Origin: RPQJ01 sp963707145 | Lineage (GTDB): Bacteria > Pseudomonadota > Gammaproteobacteria > Steroidobacterales > Steroidobacteraceae | DNA: 64,000 nucleotides | NCBI GenBank assembly: GCA_963707145.1 | Contig: CAVPOQ010000001.1 | Coordinates: 1 to 64,000 of the forward strand | Direction: 5' to 3' | In this document: piece after piece, positions 33,957-43,196 of the stretch | How positions within the stretch are numbered: the first letter of the stretch is position 1 | How the letters are laid out: the number at the start of each line of letters is the position of its first letter | The notes under the pieces: model-generated | Database searches by the model: none | Told to the model about the DNA's origin: nothing | The model's input: the letters and a program-made list of their open reading frames with translations, nothing else | Position numbers and translations under genes: made by a program

Positions 33957-34853
33957 TCAGATTCCCTGCAGCGCCTTGCCCGGCTTGAACTTCACCACTT
34001 TCGCCGGCCGGGTCGCGACGGCGCGCGTGCGCATGGCCCGCGCGCCTCGCGGCGCCGGAAGCGGCGGCAGCTTCACCTCGCCCACCATCTGCCGGCGGTA
34101 GTCGGACAGTCGCGCGGCGACCTGCTCGCGTTGCGCGGCGAGCGCCGCCTCGTAGATCGTCGCCTTGCCGGCGGCGTATTGCAGCTTCGTGGAACTCGAG
34201 GAGAACTTGAAGAACAGCACCTGGGTGAGCGAGGACTTCGCCTTCAGCGCGAAGCCGACCAGTGCGGTCTGAATGAGCCCCGTCGCGTCCACCTGGGCAG
34301 TCGCCACCTGGAAGCGCGCGGCCTTCTCGAGCCGGCTCTGGCGGTCGAACATCGTGAGCCACGGGCTGTTCTCGTCCATCTCCTGCAGCCCCGTGAGCGC
34401 CGCCTGGATCACCGCCAGCGCCGCGGCCTGGGGCCCGAGCAGCGCGGCGAGCACCTTGCCGATCGCCTTGTGCGCTTCGGCGTGCTGGCCGGCGAACCGG
34501 TAGTCCTGGAACTGCCGGTCGCTCTGCGACCAGCCGAGCACTGCGAGCCAGCGGAAGTAGGCGTCGTACCAGTCCATCACCTTGCGCGATTCCGGCACCT
34601 CGCCGCTCGCCGCGAGCTGCGCGAACAGCGTGCAGTTGACGAGGTCCGCGCGTGTCTTCGCCGGGACGTTCTCGCCGGCGACGATCAGGCCCGATCCGGC
34701 CACCAGCGATTGCGCCTCGCGGTCCTTGAGTTCCAGCGGCGGCTGGTCCTCGATGGGTCCGCGTGCGCGTGGACCGGCAGCGCGGCGCGGGCGGGGCGGA
34801 AATCCGGCGTAGTCGATCAGCGCGCGGCTCGCCTGCGGGGTGATGATGGCCAT
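33957..34853 (-). CDS. Uncharacterised protein paired with the TIR-membrane protein
   Basis: A 298-residue protein I do not recognise. From ATG 34853 (GGAGGAAAACCG just upstream) it is mostly alpha-helical: a helical segment QAAALAVIQAALTGLQEMDE, a mixed region with LTQVLFFKFSSSST, and a basic tail (MRTRAVATRPAKVVKFKPGK) with several Lys/Arg. No signal peptide or catalytic motif is evident. It is the first gene of a two-gene unit with the TIR protein. By analogy with two-gene TIR systems it could be a sensor, regulator or structural partner, but this is purely context. Confidence 0.6.
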   Translation of the reverse strand: MAIITPQASRALIDYAGFPPRPRRAAGPRARGPIEDQPPLELKDREAQSLVAGSGLIVAGENVPAKTRADLVNCTLFAQLAASGEVPESRKVMDWYDAYFRWLAVLGWSQSDRQFQDYRFAGQHAEAHKAIGKVLAALLGPQAAALAVIQAALTGLQEMDENSPWLTMFDRQSRLEKAARFQVATAQVDATGLIQTALVGFALKAKSSLTQVLFFKFSSSSTKLQYAAGKATIYEAALAAQREQVAARLSDYRRQMVGEVKLPPLPAPRGARAMRTRAVATRPAKVVKFKPGKALQGI

Positions 34854-35093
34854 CGGTTTTCCTCCGTCGTGATCGTGGAGCGGGCAGTGGACCATAGCGC
34901 CATGGCGGCCCGCATGCACGCTGCGTGTTGCTGCAGTGCGTGATCAGGCGCCGGCAGTCCGGCGAACTCGACCGATGCCAGCCGCGGCCACGCGCCTCGA
35001 ACCGTCGCCGGTTGGATTCGGTCGGGCATCGGGGAATACCATCTCGCGCGGGTCGGGGCGCCGGTCGTCGCGACACCCGCGCCGGAGCATGCA

Positions 35094-36956
35094 ATGACCT
35101 TTGGCCTCGCCTCCCGATCCCTCGGCGACCTGCGCGCGCGCTGGGTCGTCGCGCTGGGTTTCCACCTGCTGATCCAGCTGCTCGGCTTCGCGATCTTTAC
35201 GCCGCTCGCGACGTGGATCGGGCGGCGGCTGGTGGTCGCCTCGGGCGAGCCGGTGATCAGCAACTTCGACATCGCCTCGTTCGTGCTCTCGCCGGCCGGT
35301 GCCGCGTTCGTGCTGGTGGTGGCGGCGGTGACCCTCGGCCTGCTGCTCGCGGAGTTCGCGGGCCATAGCTGGATCGCCGGCCACGCCCTCGCGCGCCGCC
35401 CGGTCAGCGTGCTCGGCACGGTCGGCTTCGTACTGGCGCGCCTGCCCGCCCTGCTGCGACTCGCGGTGCGGGTGTTCCTGCGACTGGCGGCGCTGGCGCT
35501 GCCGTTCCTCGCGATCGCGGGAATCGTCTGGTTCGCGACACTCGCCGGCCACGACATCAACTACTACCTCGCGGAGAGCCCGCCGGAGTGGCGCCGCGCG
35601 AAGCTCGCCGCGACGGTGCTGGTCGGCGCGTACGTGCTGGTGGCCGCATGGCAGCTCGCGCGCTGGCTGTTCGCGGTGCCGATCCTGGTGTTCGAGAACG
35701 CGTCGCCGGGCGCGGCGCTCATGCGCAGCGCCGCGATGACGCGTCGGCGACTGCGCCGCATCGTGCCGCCGCTGCTGCTGTGGTGGCTGCTGCTCACCGT
35801 GGCGATGCTCGCGATCACCTGGGTGTGCCGGCAGGTGTCGGACGCCGGCCTCGACTGGGCCGGCATCGACCTGCGGCGCGTGCTGCCGCTGGTGGCGCTG
35901 TACCTCGCAGTGTCCATCCTCGGCGGGTTCCTCTATGGCGGCCTCGGGCTCGCGGGCCACCAGTTCCTGGTCACGCGCCTGTACGCCGAGCAGCGCGACG
36001 CTGCGCGCGTGCAGGCGTTCGCCGATCTCGCCGCGGAGCCCGAGCGCTCGCGCAACCTCGCGCGCAAGGCGATCCTCGCCACGCTGGCGCTGTTCGCCGT
36101 GGCGCTCGGCATCGTCTGGACGCTGGGCTCGCGGCTCGATCTCACGCATCAGGCGGCGATCACGGCGCATCGCGGCGCGTCGGTGGCCGCGCCCGAGAAC
36201 TCGATGGCCGCATTCCGCGCGGCCATGGAGGCGGGCGCCGACTACGCCGAGCTCGACGTGCAACGCGCACGCGACGGCACGCTGGTCGTGGTGCACGACG
36301 GCGACCTGCTGCGCATGGGCGGCGACCCGCGCAGGGTCGCCGAGCTGACCGCGGCGGAGATCGCCGCGATCGACATCGGACGAAAGGTCGCGCCGGCTTT
36401 CGAGGGCGAGCGTCCGCCCACGCTCGCAGAGGTGATCGCGCTGGTGCGCGGGCGCATGAAGCTCAACATCGAACTCAAGTACAACGTGCCCGATCCCGGG
36501 CTCGCCCCTGCGGTGGTCGAGCTGCTGCGCGGCGAGGACTTCCTCGACCAGGCGGTGATCACCTCGCTCGACTACGCGGCGCTCAAGCAGGTCGCGGCGA
36601 TCGAGCCGCGCCTGCGGACCGGGCACATCGTCACTGCGTCGGTGGGCAATGTGCTGCGCACCGAAGCCGACTTCCTGAGCCTCAGCTCCGCGCAGGCCAC
36701 GGCGTCGCTGGTCAGGCGCGCGCACCGGGCGGGCAAGCAGGTGCACGTCTGGACCATCAACGACCCCGAGGTGATGCTGCGCATGATCGAGCGGGGCGTG
36801 GACAACATCATCACCGACGACCCGGCGCTCGTGGCGCGGGTACAGCGCGATCGCAATGCGCTCGACGCGGCGGAGATCCTGGGACTGCGGCTGCGGGTGC
36901 TGTTCGCGAAGCCGCCGCGCGAGCTCACCGACCCGGCGGCGGTCGAGACGCTGTAG
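35094..36956 (+). CDS. Membrane-anchored glycerophosphodiester phosphodiesterase
   Basis: A 620-residue protein. Residues 1-340 form a membrane domain of about eight helices of the glycerophosphoryl diester phosphodiesterase membrane-associated family, with GHQFLVTRLYAEQRD closing it. Residues 347-600 are the catalytic GDPD barrel: ITAHRGASVAAPENSMAAF, YAELDVQRARDGTLVVVHD and LNIELKYN, which supply the HRG, ExD and HD metal and catalytic residues. It cleaves glycerophosphodiesters to glycerol-3-phosphate and an alcohol, likely recycling lipid head groups. It is the first gene of a plus-strand pair with the cyclase-like protein (21 bases between). Confidence 0.9.
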   Translation: MTFGLASRSLGDLRARWVVALGFHLLIQLLGFAIFTPLATWIGRRLVVASGEPVISNFDIASFVLSPAGAAFVLVVAAVTLGLLLAEFAGHSWIAGHALARRPVSVLGTVGFVLARLPALLRLAVRVFLRLAALALPFLAIAGIVWFATLAGHDINYYLAESPPEWRRAKLAATVLVGAYVLVAAWQLARWLFAVPILVFENASPGAALMRSAAMTRRRLRRIVPPLLLWWLLLTVAMLAITWVCRQVSDAGLDWAGIDLRRVLPLVALYLAVSILGGFLYGGLGLAGHQFLVTRLYAEQRDAARVQAFADLAAEPERSRNLARKAILATLALFAVALGIVWTLGSRLDLTHQAAITAHRGASVAAPENSMAAFRAAMEAGADYAELDVQRARDGTLVVVHDGDLLRMGGDPRRVAELTAAEIAAIDIGRKVAPAFEGERPPTLAEVIALVRGRMKLNIELKYNVPDPGLAPAVVELLRGEDFLDQAVITSLDYAALKQVAAIEPRLRTGHIVTASVGNVLRTEADFLSLSSAQATASLVRRAHRAGKQVHVWTINDPEVMLRMIERGVDNIITDDPALVARVQRDRNALDAAEILGLRLRVLFAKPPRELTDPAAVETL

Positions 36957-36977
36957 CGCCGGCCCCGGTCGCCGATC

Positions 36978-37631
36978 ATGAGCCGCCAACTCCCGTTTCC
37001 GCTGCTCGACCTCCCCGAGGAGCTCGCGAGCTGCAACGGCTGGACGCAGGAGGTCTACCGCGACCTGCTCGCCTACCAGTCGGGGCGCATCAGCCGCGCG
37101 GAACTCGACGCGAAGTACCTGCACCGCCGGGCCATCCTGACGCTCGACCTCACCGGCTTCACCGCGCGCTGCCTCGACGGCGGGCAGGCGCAGGCCCTGC
37201 TGCGCATCCTCGACGCGCAGCGGATCTGCGTTCCCGTGCTCCGCGACTGCGGCGCCGACCCGATCCGCGCCTTCGCCGACGATCTCGTTGCGCTGTTCGA
37301 GGACCCGGGCCGGGCGCTCGACGCGGCCTTCGAGATGCACAGGCGCGTGGCGCTGTATGCCGAGCAGGGGCTCGCCGGCGACGACCCGGTGCAGTGTTGC
37401 ATCGGCATCGGCTACGGCGACGTCTACGCCATCGGCCCCAACCTCGCGATGGGCGACGAGATGAACCGGGCGTCGAAGCTCGGCGAGGACCTCGCGCGCG
37501 GCGGCGAGACCCTGGTGACCGGCGGCGTGGTCGCGGCGCTGTGCCAGCGCAGGGACGTCGGGTTCGCGCCCGGCCCGCGTCACGACAACCTGTTCCCTTA
37601 CTTCGTCGCCTCGCGCAGCCCGGCCGCGTGA
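36978..37631 (+). CDS. Class III nucleotide cyclase domain protein (putative adenylate/guanylate cyclase)
   Basis: A 217-residue cytoplasmic protein with a class III cyclase-like core. The metal-binding aspartates are Asp57 in LTLDLTGFTARC and Asp101 in AFADDLVALF, and the transition-state Asn/Arg pair may be in GDEMNRASKLGED. IGIGYGDVYAIGPNL is the central beta strand and loop. A single domain of this size must dimerise to be active. N-terminal residues 1-50 are helical, with no sensor domain visible. It may give a cyclic-nucleotide signal or, if a residue is degenerate, act as a regulator. It follows GDPD by 21 bases, suggesting an operon. Confidence 0.7.
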   Translation: MSRQLPFPLLDLPEELASCNGWTQEVYRDLLAYQSGRISRAELDAKYLHRRAILTLDLTGFTARCLDGGQAQALLRILDAQRICVPVLRDCGADPIRAFADDLVALFEDPGRALDAAFEMHRRVALYAEQGLAGDDPVQCCIGIGYGDVYAIGPNLAMGDEMNRASKLGEDLARGGETLVTGGVVAALCQRRDVGFAPGPRHDNLFPYFVASRSPAA

Positions 37632-37698
37632 AGCGGCCGTACGTCACACTGCGGAGACAGGCAGAATCCCGCCTGCCCCCACCACCGAAGCGACGGAC

Positions 37699-39726
37699 AT
37701 GACGCGGCCTTCAGTGCACCCATGGATTCCCGCGGCGGCCCTCGCCGCCGGCCTGCTCGCCGGCGCGCCGTCTCCGGCCGCGGAGGAGTACAACCCCTAC
37801 GCCGACCGCCGCGCGCCGGCGGCTGCCACCGATCGCGTGATCGTGAAACTGCGCGCGAGCGCGCCGCCGGTTGCCGGCCAGGCGAAGCCCACCGCCGAGC
37901 AGGGCGCGGACCGCGTGGCCGAGCTCGGCCGGCGTGCCGGCCTCGGCCTGCGCCAGGTCCGCGACCTCGGCGGCGGCATGCAGGCCGTGCAGCTCGAGCG
38001 CGCGGAGTCCGCCGAGTCGCTCGCCGGCACGCTGAACCGCCTGCGCGCCGACCCGGAGGTGGTGTTTGCCGAGCCCGACCAGCGGATGCGGCCGCACCGC
38101 ATCCCGAATGACCCCGGCTTCACCGAGCAGTGGTTCCTGCAGGCAAGCGTGCCGGGCCTCAACGGGACCACGGCCTCCGCGATCGATGCCGTGGCCGCGT
38201 GGGACGTGACCGTCGGCTCGCCGGCCGTGATCGTCGCCGTGATCGACACCGGCGTGCGTTTCGACCATCCCGACCTCGGCCGGGTCACGGCAGGCGGCAA
38301 GCTGCTGTCGGGCTACGACTTCGTCAGCGCCGAGTCCAGCAGCTCGGCCAAGTCCGCGAACGACGGCGATGGCTGGGATCCCGACGCGTCCGACCCGGGC
38401 GACTGGGTCTCCTCGGAGGACCTGCAGAGCTCGCACTTCGCCGGCTGCCCGCTCGACGACAGCTCATGGCACGGCACGCGCGTCGCGGGGATGCTGGCCG
38501 GGCTCACGGACAACGCGACGGGCGTCGCCAGCGTCGGCTGGAACAGCCGCATCCTGCCGGTGCGCGTGCTCGGCAAGTGCGGCGGGCTCACCTCCGACGT
38601 CATCGCCGGCATGCGCTGGGCGGCGGGCATCGCGCAGTCCGGGGCGGCCGCAAACCCGACGCCGGCGAAGATCCTGAACCTCAGCCTCGGCGGCCAGGGC
38701 GCCTGCACGAGTGCCTACCAGTCGGCGATCGACGAGATCACCGCGCGCGGCGTGCTGGTCGTGGCCTCCGCGGGCAACGACGGCACGCAGGCGGACCAGC
38801 CGGGCAGCTGCCGCGGCGTCGTCAGCGTGACCGGCATCCGCCACGTCGGCACCAAGGTCGGCTTCGCGAACCTCGGGCCGGACGTGACCATCGCGGCGCC
38901 GGGCGGCAACTGCGTGAACATCGGTCCTGGCGAACCCTGCCTCTACTCGCTCGACACCACGACCAACCTCGGCCTCACGACGCCGGCGACGAACGGCTAC
39001 ACGGGTCGCGTGAGCAACTTCAACGTGGGCACCAGCTTCGCGGCGCCCATCGTGGCGGGCGTCGCCTCGCTGATGGTCGCGGTGAACGGCAATCTCACGC
39101 CGGCACGGCTCGCGCAGCGGCTGCAGTTCTCGGCGCTGCCGTTCCCGGTCTCGACCGACCCCGAGGTGCCGACCTGCCGCGTGCCGACCCCCCTCGACGA
39201 GCCCCAGCTGTCGGAATGCAACTGCACCACCTCCACCTGCGGCGCCGGCATGGTGAGCGCGCCGGGCGCGGTCGCCGAAGCGCTGCGGCCGATCGCTGTC
39301 GTTTCGGCGCCGGCGACGGCGGGCGCGGGCAGCACGGTGGTGCTGTCGGGCGGCCCGAGCCTCGGCGCCGACGGCCGGACGATCGCGGGCTACGCGTGGA
39401 CGCTGGTGAGCGGTGCGACCTCGTTGTCGGCGCTCACGGGCAGCCAGACCTCGTTCGTGGCGCCCGCGGCCGGCAGCAGCGTCGTCGTGCGCCTGGTCGT
39501 GACCGACGACCAGGGCCGCAGTGACGCCAGCGATGCGACGGTCGGCATCGTCGCGGCGCCGCCGCCGCCCCCGAGCGGCGGTGGCGGTGGCGGCGGCGGT
39601 GGAGGCGGTGGCGGGCACATGGACCTCGCCGGCCTCGCGCTCGGACTGCTGCTGCTGTTGAAGGTCCGCGCCGGGCGCCCGGCGATCAGCCGTCCCAGGC
39701 CGCGGCGAACACGCGCCGCAGGTTGA
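37699..39726 (+). CDS. Subtilisin-like S8 serine protease with poly-Gly and C-terminal hydrophobic tail
   Basis: A secreted subtilase of 675 residues. After a signal peptide and an inhibitor-like propeptide (VIVKLRASAPPVAG to FAEPDQRM), the catalytic triad is Asp183 (VIDTGVRFDHPD), His258 (SSWHGTRVAGM) and Ser446 (GTSFAAPIVAG), with Asn360 in the oxyanion hole. Eight cysteines in the catalytic half suggest disulfides. Residues about 530-630 are a PKD/Ig-like domain. The tail is PPPPPSG then a run of glycines, a hydrophobic helix (MDLAGLALGLLLLL) and basic residues. This looks like a GlyGly-CTERM-type (rhombosortase) signal, although extra residues follow it. The gene end overlaps the convergent dipeptidase by 41 bases. 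Confidence 0.9.
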   Translation: MTRPSVHPWIPAAALAAGLLAGAPSPAAEEYNPYADRRAPAAATDRVIVKLRASAPPVAGQAKPTAEQGADRVAELGRRAGLGLRQVRDLGGGMQAVQLERAESAESLAGTLNRLRADPEVVFAEPDQRMRPHRIPNDPGFTEQWFLQASVPGLNGTTASAIDAVAAWDVTVGSPAVIVAVIDTGVRFDHPDLGRVTAGGKLLSGYDFVSAESSSSAKSANDGDGWDPDASDPGDWVSSEDLQSSHFAGCPLDDSSWHGTRVAGMLAGLTDNATGVASVGWNSRILPVRVLGKCGGLTSDVIAGMRWAAGIAQSGAAANPTPAKILNLSLGGQGACTSAYQSAIDEITARGVLVVASAGNDGTQADQPGSCRGVVSVTGIRHVGTKVGFANLGPDVTIAAPGGNCVNIGPGEPCLYSLDTTTNLGLTTPATNGYTGRVSNFNVGTSFAAPIVAGVASLMVAVNGNLTPARLAQRLQFSALPFPVSTDPEVPTCRVPTPLDEPQLSECNCTTSTCGAGMVSAPGAVAEALRPIAVVSAPATAGAGSTVVLSGGPSLGADGRTIAGYAWTLVSGATSLSALTGSQTSFVAPAAGSSVVVRLVVTDDQGRSDASDATVGIVAAPPPPPSGGGGGGGGGGGGGHMDLAGLALGLLLLLKVRAGRPAISRPRPRRTRAAG

Positions 39727-40822
39727 GGCCCAGCACCTTCTCGATCCGCGCGTCGCTCCAGCCGCGCGCCGCGAGCTGGTCCGCCAGCGTCTCGAGGCGG
39801 CGCGGCGTGTTGAGGTCCGCGGCGAACAGGTAGCCCGTCTCCGTCTCGCCGGGCGCGGCAATGCCGGCCTCCGCTCGCGCACGCGTGATCTCGGCGAAGT
39901 TCTTCTTGAACGCCTCGTCGACGACCTCGGCCGAAATGCCGCCGTCGCTGCCGATCGCGACGTGATCCTCGCCGGCCACGTTCACCGCGTGCTCGAGGTG
40001 GCGGATCACGTCCGCGGCGGTCGGCTGGAAGCCCACGCGCAGGTAGGGCATGAAGTAGATGCCCGCGACGCCGCCCTTGTCGGCCATCGCGCGCAGTTCG
40101 GCGTCGGTGCGGTTGCGCGGGTGCTCGGCAACCGCGGCGCAGCCGGTGTGCGAGAACACCACGGGCTTCGTCGAGACCCGCAGCGCGTCGGACGCGGTCT
40201 TGCGGCCGCAGTGGCTCAGGTCCACGAGGATGCCGAGCGCGTTGAGGCGCTCGATGGCCTCGACGCCGGTCTTGCTGAGTCCGGCGTTGTCCGGTTCGAG
40301 ACAGCCGTCGCCGAGCAGGTTGCGGCGGTTGTAGGTGGGCTGGATCACGCGCACGCCGAGTCGGTGGAACACCTCGAGCCGCGTCAGATCGGTCTGGAAC
40401 GAGATGCCGTCCTGGAAGGCGTAGCACAGGCCGGTGCGCCCCTGCCGCTTCGCCGCGTCGACGTCGGCGGCGCTGCGGATGCGGGTGAGCACGTCGGGGT
40501 GGCGGTCGATCTGCGTTTCCCAGTAGGAGATCTCGCTCACCACCTGCACGAAGGCGGCATCCGGCGATTCGTTGGCAACGCCGCCCACGGTGATGCAGAG
40601 GCAGGTGAGACCCGAACGGCGCACGTCCGCGACCTCGGCGTCGGTGAGCGGCTTCGGGAAGTCCGAGGCGCTGTTGCCTGGACTGGTGCAGCCGTCGATC
40701 ACGATCGCATCGGCGTAGCCGCGCCAGGGCGTGGCCGCGCTCGAGTGCCACGGCAGCACGAGTGCGACGGCGCCGGCCAGCGTGCCTTGCAGCAGTTCGC
40801 GTCTCGAGAGTTCGGTTCTCAT
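39686..40822 (-). CDS. Membrane dipeptidase (M19, renal dipeptidase-like), Tat-exported
   Basis: A 378-residue Zn-dependent dipeptidase. From ATG 40822 the N-terminus LSRRELLQGTLAGAVALVLP is a Tat signal. The amidohydrolase-fold metal ligands are spread through VIDGCTSPGNSA, SYWETQIDRHPD, LVDLSHCGRKTA and VFSHTGCAAV (His residues for the two Zn sites), with IGSDGG near the end. The usual first motif DGHND is replaced by DGCTS, so the first metal ligand set is not canonical. It may cleave dipeptides or D-amino-acid derivatives in the periplasm. An ATG 45 bases further upstream (40867) is an alternative start. Confidence 0.85.
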   Translation of the reverse strand: MRTELSRRELLQGTLAGAVALVLPWHSSAATPWRGYADAIVIDGCTSPGNSASDFPKPLTDAEVADVRRSGLTCLCITVGGVANESPDAAFVQVVSEISYWETQIDRHPDVLTRIRSAADVDAAKRQGRTGLCYAFQDGISFQTDLTRLEVFHRLGVRVIQPTYNRRNLLGDGCLEPDNAGLSKTGVEAIERLNALGILVDLSHCGRKTASDALRVSTKPVVFSHTGCAAVAEHPRNRTDAELRAMADKGGVAGIYFMPYLRVGFQPTAADVIRHLEHAVNVAGEDHVAIGSDGGISAEVVDEAFKKNFAEITRARAEAGIAAPGETETGYLFAADLNTPRRLETLADQLAARGWSDARIEKVLGLNLRRVFAAAWDG

Positions 40823-41034
40823 CAAGGCCTCCGGGCGGATCACGCGCAGATCACACGCGCAGATCAATGGCGTCGCAGTATGCCCGAGCGCGCCGGCCGG
40901 ACCGTCGGACCTGCATGATCGACCTCAACGTCGACTGCGCAAACCGTCCTGGGCGACCCGCGCCATTCCCATTGCGGCGGCGCATCGGCATGATGCCCCG
41001 CACGAGCGCGGCGCCGCCGCAACGGGAGATCAGC

Positions 41035-43134
41035 GTGGGAGAAAATCCGTCGGGGCGTGCACGCCCGGTCATCGGTGTGCTCGCGAAGGGTTGGACACTG
41101 GCATTGCTCGCCGGCGCCTGCGCCGCCGCCGCGCCGGCGCGGGCCGCCGAGCCGCTGCGCTACGTGGTCCAGATGGAGGACGGCACCATCGCCGGCCGCC
41201 AGCTCGTCACGCGCCGCGACGACGGCGCGACGACGGTGGACTTCACCTACAAGGACAATGGCCGCGGTCCGGAGATCCGCGAGGAATACCGTCTCGCGCC
41301 CGACGGCACCTACGCCACCTACCACGCCCGGGGCAAGACCACGTTCGGCGCCGGGGTGGACGAGACGTTCACGCGCAAGGGCGAGGAGGCGCGCTGGCGC
41401 AGCACCTCAGATTCGGGGCAGGCGCGGGTCGAGGGCACGGCCCTGTATTCGCCGCTCGCCGGTACGCCGGACAGCACCTCGGTGGTGCTCGCGGCGCTCG
41501 CGCAGCGGCCTGACGGACGCCTGCCGCTGATCCCGAGCGGCACGCTCACGGCGCGCAAGGTGGCCGAGGCGCAGGTCGCGCGCGGCACCGACCGCCGCGA
41601 CGTGCAGCTGATGATGCTGACGGGCGTCGGCCTGACGCCGCAGTTCGTCTGGGCGACCACCGACCCGGTGCCGCGGCTGTTCGCGCTGATCTTTCCCGGC
41701 TACGCGCGCGTGATCGAGGAGGGCTGGCAGGACAACGCGGCGGCGCTCGCGAAGCGGCAGCTCGAGGCCGAAGCCGCGGCGCTGGTGGCGCTGGAGCAGC
41801 GGGTCGCGCATCCGCTCGCCGGGCTCACGCTGATCCGCAACGCCCGCGTCTTCGACAGCGAGCGGGCGACGCTCGGCGAGCCGTCCGACGTCTACGCGTT
41901 CCGCGGCCGCATCACCCGCGTGGTCCCGGCGAGTGCCGCCGACGAGGCGGCGGACAACGTCGTGGACGCGGGCGGGCGCGTGCTGCTGCCCGGGCTGTTC
42001 GACATGCACACCCACGTCTCGCGCTGGGATGGCGGGCTGCATCTGGCGAACGGCGTCACGACCGTCCGCGACCTCGGCAACGACAACGCGACCGTGCAGC
42101 AGATGATCGACGAGGAGACGGCCGGCACGCTGCTGATGCCGCGCATCGTGCCGGCGGGCTACATCGAGGGCGAGAGCCCGTTCTCCTCGCGTGGCGGCTT
42201 CGTGATCAAGGATCTGCCGGGCGCGAAATCCGCCCTGGAGTGGTACGCGCAGCGCGGCTACCCGCAGGTGAAGATCTACAACTCCTTCCCGAAGGAGATC
42301 CTGCGCGACACCGTGGCGTACGCCCACCAGCAGGGACTGCGGGTGAGCGGGCACGTGCCGGCGTTCCTCCGTGCCCAGGACGTCGTCGACATGGGCTTCG
42401 ACGAGATCCAGCACGTCAACCAGGTGCTGCTCAACTTCTTCGTCACGCCGAAGACGGACACGCGCACGCTCGATCGGTTCTACCTGGTTGCCGAGAAAGC
42501 AGCCTCGCTCGACCTCGACTCGCCGCCGGTGCAGGACTTCATCCGCCTGCTGCAGGCGAAGCAGGTCGTCGTGGACCCGACGCTGGTCGCCTTCGACTTC
42601 CTGCGCCAGCGGTCCGGGCAGCTCTCGCCCGCCTACGCCGCGATCGCCGACCACATGCCGCCCGACGTGCGCCGCTCGTTCAGCGTCGCCGAGATGAACA
42701 TCCCGGACGACGCGACCGCGGCGCGCTACGAGAAGTCCTACGCCACGGCCATCGAGTTCGTCGGGCGGCTGTACCGCGCCGGCGTGCCGATCGTGGCCGG
42801 CACCGATGAACTGCCGGGATTCGCGCTGCAGCGCGAGCTCGAGCTGTATGTGCAGGCCGGGCTCACGCCCGCCCAGGCGCTGCAGGTCGCGACGTGGATC
42901 GGTGCGAAGTACTCGCGCGTGCCCGGCGATCGCGGCTCCGTCGCGGCGGGGAAGGCGGCGGATCTCGTCCTCGTCGATGGCGATCCGACGCGCGACATCG
43001 GCGCGATCCGCCGCGTGGCGCTGGTGGTGAAGGGCGACAGCGCCTACTACCCGAGCGAGATATTTGCCGAGCTAGGCGTCAAGCCGTTCACGGAACCACT
43101 GCGGTTCACCGGGACGTCCCCGCCCGGGACGTAG
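41035..43134 (+). CDS. Exported amidohydrolase family protein
   Basis: A secreted protein of about 700 residues. After a signal peptide (VIGVLAKGWTLALLAGACAA) the first 280 residues form a domain of unknown type (TTVDFTYKDNGRGPEIREEY and others). The C-terminal 420 residues are a metal-dependent amidohydrolase: LLPGLFDMHTHVSRWDGGL carries HxH, then HVPAFLRAQ and FDEIQHVNQVLL provide further ligands, and GTDELPGFALQRELELYVQA supplies the Asp. The metal-lysine near GYPQVKIYNSFPKE fits an imidazolonepropionase-like/organophosphate-type subclass. GTG 41035 follows CGGGAGAT; ATGs at 40990/40993 are in frame and possible. Substrate unknown. Confidence 0.85.
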   Translation: MGENPSGRARPVIGVLAKGWTLALLAGACAAAAPARAAEPLRYVVQMEDGTIAGRQLVTRRDDGATTVDFTYKDNGRGPEIREEYRLAPDGTYATYHARGKTTFGAGVDETFTRKGEEARWRSTSDSGQARVEGTALYSPLAGTPDSTSVVLAALAQRPDGRLPLIPSGTLTARKVAEAQVARGTDRRDVQLMMLTGVGLTPQFVWATTDPVPRLFALIFPGYARVIEEGWQDNAAALAKRQLEAEAAALVALEQRVAHPLAGLTLIRNARVFDSERATLGEPSDVYAFRGRITRVVPASAADEAADNVVDAGGRVLLPGLFDMHTHVSRWDGGLHLANGVTTVRDLGNDNATVQQMIDEETAGTLLMPRIVPAGYIEGESPFSSRGGFVIKDLPGAKSALEWYAQRGYPQVKIYNSFPKEILRDTVAYAHQQGLRVSGHVPAFLRAQDVVDMGFDEIQHVNQVLLNFFVTPKTDTRTLDRFYLVAEKAASLDLDSPPVQDFIRLLQAKQVVVDPTLVAFDFLRQRSGQLSPAYAAIADHMPPDVRRSFSVAEMNIPDDATAARYEKSYATAIEFVGRLYRAGVPIVAGTDELPGFALQRELELYVQAGLTPAQALQVATWIGAKYSRVPGDRGSVAAGKAADLVLVDGDPTRDIGAIRRVALVVKGDSAYYPSEIFAELGVKPFTEPLRFTGTSPPGT

Positions 43135-43196
43135 CGCGGGCGGCCGCGGCAGCGGCGTAAGATCCGGCCACGACCGCGTCTCCGGGGGAGGGGTGC

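Noticed and set aside
33267..34943. A 558-codon plus-strand frame opposite the TIR operon
   Set aside because: The minus-strand frames show TIR motifs and a proper ribosome binding site; the plus-strand frame shows none.
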